Origin: Paenibacillus koleovorans NBRC 103111
GTDB taxonomy: Bacteria > Bacillota > Bacilli > Paenibacillales > NBRC-103111
DNA: 52,210 nt
Assembly (NCBI RefSeq): GCF_004000845.1
Contig: NZ_BIMA01000046.1
Location: 1 to 52,210, forward strand
Direction of reading: 5' to 3'
Shown here piece after piece: positions 47,618 through 52,210 of the stretch; within the stretch, counting starts at the first letter, position 1, and each line of letters begins with the position of its first letter. Under the pieces are notes generated by a model. It searched no databases, had not been told where the DNA came from, and was given only the letters and a program-made list of their open reading frames with translations. The position numbers and the translations under genes are program-made.

Positions 47618-48958
47618 GTGTTGGATTATTTGGTGCATGTACTTTTTCTGGTGATCGGCTGTTCCGTTCCTCTGGCGTTCACCACTTTACTCCTCAGCTT
47701 TTCCTTTTGGGGCATTTCGGCCAAACCTTATATGCGGCGGGTTCTTCTCTTTGCCGTTCTCGACTCCCTTGTGCTCGATTTGATATTTTTGGTTGTGCCC
47801 GATTTTATGAAGGCGATCAATGCGATTTCGATGCATTTTCTGCTAATCTTGCTGCTGTTTCCGCGACTGAGCGTTAAGCAGCGGTTGATTTCTACCGTGA
47901 CCGCTTTAATTTTCTGCATCGTTGCCGAAGGATTGGTCGCCGCGTTTCAAAATCAATTCGTCGCCAACGAAGTTCGGCTGGAAAGTCCATTACTGCTGAT
48001 TAGCGGTTATTGGCCGTTGGCCGGATTTATCTATTTGATCCATCATCTGATGGATCGGCATGCAGTGCATCCGGGCCGTTCGGTTTTGATTTATGTGAGG
48101 CAGCGGAAGGATACTAAGATTCCGGCGGTGTTGTTGTTTTTTTCGGTGCAATTTCTGTTGATCCTCTGGATCGCTTCGTATAAAGCGCTGAGCAAGGCAG
48201 AGCCGCCTTTTATCGGTACGCTGCTGCTGGTTACGTTGGCTATCAGTTTGATTACTATGGTTCTCGTTCTTCGTGTGTTCACTTCCTCGCGTAACGAAGC
48301 TGTGAAAATGACGCAGCAGCACTATATTGACGATATCAATCGGATGTTCACCACCGTCCGGGGGCAGCGGCATGATTTCTTGAACCATGTACAGGTGATG
48401 TCCTCCTTCATCCGGCTTCGCAAATATGACGAGTTGGAGCGGTATACCCGGGAGTTGGTCGGCGAGACGTCCGAGGTGAATGAGATTATGCGGATCGGCA
48501 ACCCGGCTCTCGCTGCTCTAGTGCAAGCCAAATGCGCCATCGCGCTTTCGCTGCGGATCCACTTCGAATACGAATGCACCGGGATGGACAGCCCTTCCCT
48601 CGGCTTGAAATCCATCGATCTGATCAAAATTATCGGCAACCTGCTGGACAACGCCTTCGACGAAGTTGTAAAGCTCCCCATTGAACAACGAGTCGTGCGA
48701 TTGAACTGTAGGGCGGAGCAGGGGACGCTGGTTATTGCGGTGCAGAACGACGGTACGTATATCCGTGAGGACGTTCGAGCGAGACTGTTCGAGCCGGGCT
48801 TCAGCACCAAAGACGGCGCGCATCGCGGCTTGGGCTTGTCGATCGTGAGGGAGTTGCTGGACTTCTACAGCGGTACGATCGAGGTAGACAGCGAGCCCGT
48901 GGCAGGTACTTCGTTTCATGTGCGCGTGCCGATGAAAAAGGCGGCTCCATTTGAGTAG
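47618..48958 (+). CDS. AgrC/Spo0B-type sensor histidine kinase, array copy 1
   Basis: A 446-aa protein. Residues 1-225 contain about six membrane helices (LDYLVHVLFLVIGCSVPLAF and others). The kinase core has RGQRHDFLNHVQV with the phosphorylated His at 252, IGNLLDNAFDEVV (N box), FEPGFSTKDGAHRGLGLSIV (G boxes) and the GHKL ATP fold. This layout is that of quorum-peptide or citrate-type kinases. GTG at 47618 has AGGAG 7 bp upstream and matches the MLEYL start of copy 2. It is the first of at least four tandem paralogues; no response regulator gene is in the window. Confidence 0.88.
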   Translation: MLDYLVHVLFLVIGCSVPLAFTTLLLSFSFWGISAKPYMRRVLLFAVLDSLVLDLIFLVVPDFMKAINAISMHFLLILLLFPRLSVKQRLISTVTALIFCIVAEGLVAAFQNQFVANEVRLESPLLLISGYWPLAGFIYLIHHLMDRHAVHPGRSVLIYVRQRKDTKIPAVLLFFSVQFLLILWIASYKALSKAEPPFIGTLLLVTLAISLITMVLVLRVFTSSRNEAVKMTQQHYIDDINRMFTTVRGQRHDFLNHVQVMSSFIRLRKYDELERYTRELVGETSEVNEIMRIGNPALAALVQAKCAIALSLRIHFEYECTGMDSPSLGLKSIDLIKIIGNLLDNAFDEVVKLPIEQRVVRLNCRAEQGTLVIAVQNDGTYIREDVRARLFEPGFSTKDGAHRGLGLSIVRELLDFYSGTIEVDSEPVAGTSFHVRVPMKKAAPFE

Positions 48959-48989
48959 TAGCACTTCTATTTGTGGGCGGTGGTAGATT

Positions 48990-50330
48990 GTGTTGGAGTA
49001 TTTGGTGAAAGTAATGATTATTGTGATCGGGTGTACGCTTCCGATATCCATCAGCAGCTTGAGGCTGGCCTTATCCATCTGGGGATATTGGACGGCTGGA
49101 AAGTTGAAGCGGTTGTTGATATTTGCTGCCGTCCAAGCTGTTTTAGTAGATATGTGCTTTCATGTTTTGGGGCCAGGACCGCGCTTGCTTGCTTATACGA
49201 GCGTAACATTTGCTTTGCTTGTTCTTCTCTTCCCGACTTTGAAATTCGGTATGAGAGTGGTGACTTATTTTACGTTGCTCATCATCTCATTGTTTACTGA
49301 ACTAATGGTAGCGCTTGTCTTGCTCTTGTTCGTATCAAACAAAGAAATGATTTCAAACTTGCCGCTACTGATTGCAGGGTATTGGCCTTTTTGCGCGCTG
49401 CTTTACTTGGTGGCTCTGTTAATGGACAAGCACAATCTTCACCCCGGCCTATCCATCCGACAGTTTTTTAAAAGAAAAAGAGATTGGCGGGTTGTCTCCT
49501 TATTGATTTTATTCGCCTTCTTGATGTTGTTCATTACTTGGATAGTAGCCTTCAAGTCTTTGATTTTACCCTTCCAAGACATTATGGACTTGGTCGTCCT
49601 GGGTGTAGCAGCACTGAGCTTCATCATTTTATTGACTCTACTAAAAATTTTCACCGACGCCCGCAACGAAGCCATCAAGTCCACCCAGCTCCACTATATC
49701 GACGACATCAACCGCATGTTCACCACCGTTCGCGGGCAGCGGCATGATTTTATGAACCATGTGCAAGTGATTTCCTCAATGGTCCGCATGCGCAAAATGG
49801 ACGAGCTAGAAAAATACACTCAGGAGTTGGTAGGAGAGACCTCCGAAATCAATGAGATCATGAGCATCGGAAATCCGGCCCTGGCCGCGCTGGTTCAGGC
49901 TAAATGCGCCATTGCAGTTTCATTGAAAATTGAATTTACGTATGACTGCACCGGGTTCAACAGCCGAGAACTTGGCCCCAAGTCCATCGACCTGGTTAAA
50001 ATCATAGGCAACTTGCTCGATAACGCCTTCGATGAAGTCGTGAAGCTCCTGCAGGAGCAGCGATTTGTCCGACTCGAATGCCGCATTGAACAAAATGAAC
50101 TGCTAATTACCGTCCATAACAAAGGCACATACATCCCGGAAGACGTTCAAGCGAAGCTCTTCGAAGCGGGGTTCAGCACCAAAGCCGGTACGCATCGGGG
50201 TCTGGGTTTGTCCATCGTGAAGGAGCGGTTGACCTACTACAACGGGACAATTAAAGTTCAGAGCGATGCTGTGGAAGGGACCACATTCCAAGTCAAAATC
50301 CCAATGAAAAAAAATGAACTCGTAACTTAA
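48990..50330 (+). CDS. AgrC/Spo0B-type sensor histidine kinase, array copy 2
   Basis: A 446-aa paralogue of copy 1 with the same order: six membrane helices, then RGQRHDFMNHVQVISS with His252, NLLDNAFDEVVKL and STKAGTHRGLGLSIVKERLT. The membrane half is clearly different from copy 1, whereas the catalytic half is close. GTG start with a weak GGTGG upstream, 31 bp after copy 1. Together this suggests several sensors with a common output. Confidence 0.88.
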   Translation: MLEYLVKVMIIVIGCTLPISISSLRLALSIWGYWTAGKLKRLLIFAAVQAVLVDMCFHVLGPGPRLLAYTSVTFALLVLLFPTLKFGMRVVTYFTLLIISLFTELMVALVLLLFVSNKEMISNLPLLIAGYWPFCALLYLVALLMDKHNLHPGLSIRQFFKRKRDWRVVSLLILFAFLMLFITWIVAFKSLILPFQDIMDLVVLGVAALSFIILLTLLKIFTDARNEAIKSTQLHYIDDINRMFTTVRGQRHDFMNHVQVISSMVRMRKMDELEKYTQELVGETSEINEIMSIGNPALAALVQAKCAIAVSLKIEFTYDCTGFNSRELGPKSIDLVKIIGNLLDNAFDEVVKLLQEQRFVRLECRIEQNELLITVHNKGTYIPEDVQAKLFEAGFSTKAGTHRGLGLSIVKERLTYYNGTIKVQSDAVEGTTFQVKIPMKKNELVT

Positions 50331-50353
50331 TTCTTCTTGGAGGAGTCGTCTTG

Positions 50354-51694
50354 ATGTCTACTACCCTTTCGAATCTAGATACAATTATTACGATTCTTAT
50401 TACGGTTACAGTTCCTCTCGTTTTCTCAACGACTATGCTTGCTTTTGCCATTTGGGGAATTTCAACTCGGGGACGAATAAAGCGTATCATTCTATTTTCA
50501 ATGCTAACTTCTGCGTTCACGGACTTACTCTATTACCAAAGCCATTATGTCAGGTTCGGATGCTACGCCGTTTTAACTGTGGGACTACTGATTCTTTTGT
50601 TTCGAAGCGCCTCGGTCTGGATGCGTATCGTCATAAGTATTACATGTATGGTGCTATACCTGATTGCCGAGTTAGTGGGCACACTGTTCATGCTTTTATT
50701 CGTTTCAAAAGAAACAATGACCGAACAATCTCCTTTGTTCCCTCTATCCCACTTCTGGTCGTTGTCGTTGCTCATCCTGCTTTGCTCGATTTGGTTGGAA
50801 TCCCGCAAATATGGCCCAGGTACACCGATCCGCGCATTGCTTACTCGGAAGAGAGACTGGAAGATCCCTCTACTGCTAGTTTTCTTTTTACTGCAAATCA
50901 TATTGGTGATCTGGCAAGTTATTGTGCGAACTGTTGGTTCAACTGAGAACAATCTGATTGATTCTTTTTTGCTGCTGGTCCTTGCTATTAGTATGGCTAC
51001 ATTGGCATTAATCGTGAAAATCGTAGCGGAGACCCGCAACGAAGCCATCAAATCCACCCAGCTCCACTACATCGACGACATCAACCGCATGTTCACCACC
51101 GTCCGGGGACAGCGGCATGACTTCATGAACCATGTGCAGGTCATTTCCTCATTTGTTCGAATGAAAAAGATGGACGACCTGGAGCGATATACCCAAGAGC
51201 TAGTGGGGGAGACTTCTGAGATCAACGAGATTATGAGCATCGGCAATCCTGCCCTTGCTGCACTCGTACAAGCCAAATGCGCTATTGCCGTCTCCTTAAA
51301 AATCCAATTCGAGTACGACTGCTCCGGGTTTAACAGCAGAGAGTTGGGACCGAAATCCATCGACCTAGTCAAAGTTATCGGCAATGTGCTGGACAACGCC
51401 TTCGATGAAGTCGTGAAGCTCCCGCAGGAGCAGCGATTTGTCCGACTACAGTGTGGTTTGGAACATAATGAGCTTCACATTTCCGTCCACAACAAAGGCA
51501 CTTACATCCCAGAAGACATCCGGTCGAAACTCTTCGAAGCCGGATTCAGCACCAAAGCAGGTGCACATCGCGGCTTAGGCTTGTCCATCGTGAAGGAGCG
51601 GTTGACCTACTACAACGGGACAATTGAAGTCCAGAGCGATCCGGTAGATGGAACTGCGTTCCACGTCAAAATACCGGTTAAGAAGCTATCTTGA
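50354..51694 (+). CDS. AgrC/Spo0B-type sensor histidine kinase, array copy 3
   Basis: A 446-aa paralogue. The His is in RGQRHDFMNHVQVISSFVRM (about residue 255), the N box is GNVLDNAFDEVVKLPQE, and the end is GAHRGLGLSIVKERLTYYNG. The catalytic half is nearly identical to copy 2 in long DNA stretches, while the membrane half differs. The ATG at 50354 has GGAGGAG 8 bp upstream, 23 bp after copy 2. The membrane half is noticeably AT-richer than the catalytic half. Confidence 0.88.
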   Translation: MSTTLSNLDTIITILITVTVPLVFSTTMLAFAIWGISTRGRIKRIILFSMLTSAFTDLLYYQSHYVRFGCYAVLTVGLLILLFRSASVWMRIVISITCMVLYLIAELVGTLFMLLFVSKETMTEQSPLFPLSHFWSLSLLILLCSIWLESRKYGPGTPIRALLTRKRDWKIPLLLVFFLLQIILVIWQVIVRTVGSTENNLIDSFLLLVLAISMATLALIVKIVAETRNEAIKSTQLHYIDDINRMFTTVRGQRHDFMNHVQVISSFVRMKKMDDLERYTQELVGETSEINEIMSIGNPALAALVQAKCAIAVSLKIQFEYDCSGFNSRELGPKSIDLVKVIGNVLDNAFDEVVKLPQEQRFVRLQCGLEHNELHISVHNKGTYIPEDIRSKLFEAGFSTKAGAHRGLGLSIVKERLTYYNGTIEVQSDPVDGTAFHVKIPVKKLS

Positions 51695-51719
51695 TATTGA
51701 TAATAAGGAGTCTTCCGCG

Positions 51720-52210
51720 ATGTCTTCCTACTTTTTTCACGTATTCTCCATTGTGTTTACAGTTTCTATCCCCATTACTTTTGCTGCGTCTTACCTAAGC
51801 CTTGCTTTCTGGGGTTTCTCCACGGAAAACGTTCTCAAAAGGATAATCCTGTTTTCCATTTCGCATTCGATTGTGCTGGATTTACTCTATTTCGCATTGC
51901 CTCCGTTTATGAGACCCTTCAATTTCTTAGTCTTAAGCTTCCTGTTTATTTTAGTGATGTTTAGTTGGTTAACCGTGAAACGAAGATTGCTTCTCACCCT
52001 GACATTTATCATCTTGTCTTTTGTAATTGAACTTATCGTCGGCCTAGCGCTTACTTTCATTGTTCCAAGAAAAGAATTGTTCGATATTCCAATCGTTCTT
52101 GCTGCTGGGTTTTGGCCAGCTTGTTCGGTAATCTATTTCTTCTCTTTAAAAATGGCTCAACCCCAAAATCAGTTCTTGATTATTAGCGCAACATCCGGTG
52201 GCGGTTACAT
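51720..52210 (+). CDS. Sensor histidine kinase, array copy 4 (cut by window end)
   Basis: An open frame starts at ATG 51720, with AAGGAG 9 bp upstream, and stays open to the last base. The translation begins MSSYFFHVFSIVFTVSIPIT, then FAASYLSLAFWGFSTENVLK, matching the LSLAFWG-type first helices of copies 1-3 (SFSFWGIS, LALSIWGYW, LAFAIWGIS). Only about 163 residues, the membrane sensor half, are visible; the kinase core must lie beyond. It starts 25 bp after copy 3, so the operon goes on. Confidence 0.85.
   Translation, partial: MSSYFFHVFSIVFTVSIPITFAASYLSLAFWGFSTENVLKRIILFSISHSIVLDLLYFALPPFMRPFNFLVLSFLFILVMFSWLTVKRRLLLTLTFIILSFVIELIVGLALTFIVPRKELFDIPIVLAAGFWPACSVIYFFSLKMAQPQNQFLIISATSGGGY

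Overview
The window looks like a chromosomal segment of a spore-forming, GC-rich Firmicute of the Paenibacillaceae (Paenibacillus/Cohnella type). Evidence: Bacillus-style gene neighbours (yumB/yumC, yutJ-yuzB-yutI), a sporulation checkpoint gene (sda), YheC/D-type spore-coat ATP-grasp and CgeB-type glycosyltransferase genes, strong AGGAGG ribosome sites, GTG/TTG starts, and futalosine-pathway menaquinone genes. No rRNA, tRNA, transposase or CRISPR array was seen.

Layout. 1-580: repeat-rich, no gene. 581-3426: minus-strand operon SDR - divergent QueA-like protein - glyoxalase-fold protein - cysteine-rich HTH regulator. 3621-5162: secreted RCC1-repeat protein. 5281-10673: likely spore-surface/glycosylation cluster (DUF1796, UDP-sugar dehydrogenase, CgeB-like glycosyltransferase, YheC/D ATP-grasp, a 95-aa hydrophobic protein). 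10757-14091: minus-strand operon polysaccharide deacetylase - Nudix - GNAT - FAD lipoprotein. 14283-18456: NADH dehydrogenase YumB, ferredoxin reductase YumC, a small zinc-ribbon gene lying between two long palindromes, and an M55 aminopeptidase. 18592-19850: no intact gene; a 51-bp repeat array and a composite pseudogene. 20068-23549: two-component system plus a secreted three-repeat protein, with the same putative operator architecture upstream of both transcription units. 23745-25426: sda with a cluster of DnaA-box-like sites, then an M14 peptidase and a 57-aa partner. 25522-27020: AT-rich island with a Panacea-domain antitoxin-like gene and an overlapping coiled-coil/membrane protein gene. 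27284-35790: iron-sulfur and respiratory genes (HesB/IscA, MqnE, YutJ, YuzB, NifU-like, UbiD, CtaA, thioredoxin) with an SDR and a HEPN protein. 35983-47354: SPFH/ribbon-helix-helix pair, DUF2515, flippase, homoserine dehydrogenase, citrate synthase, ThuA-like, DUF456, HAD phosphatase, asparagine synthetase. 47618-52210: at least four tandem paralogous AgrC/Spo0B-type sensor kinases, the last cut by the window end.

The best candidates for undescribed biology are (i) the tandem sensor-kinase array with no response regulator in view, (ii) the Panacea/membrane-protein pair in the AT-rich island, (iii) the two-component system and its repeat-protein target with matched operator spacing, and (iv) the zinc-ribbon gene whose ribosome-binding site lies in a long leader hairpin. 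Everything here is by-eye reading; family names rest on recognised motifs and no database search was run.
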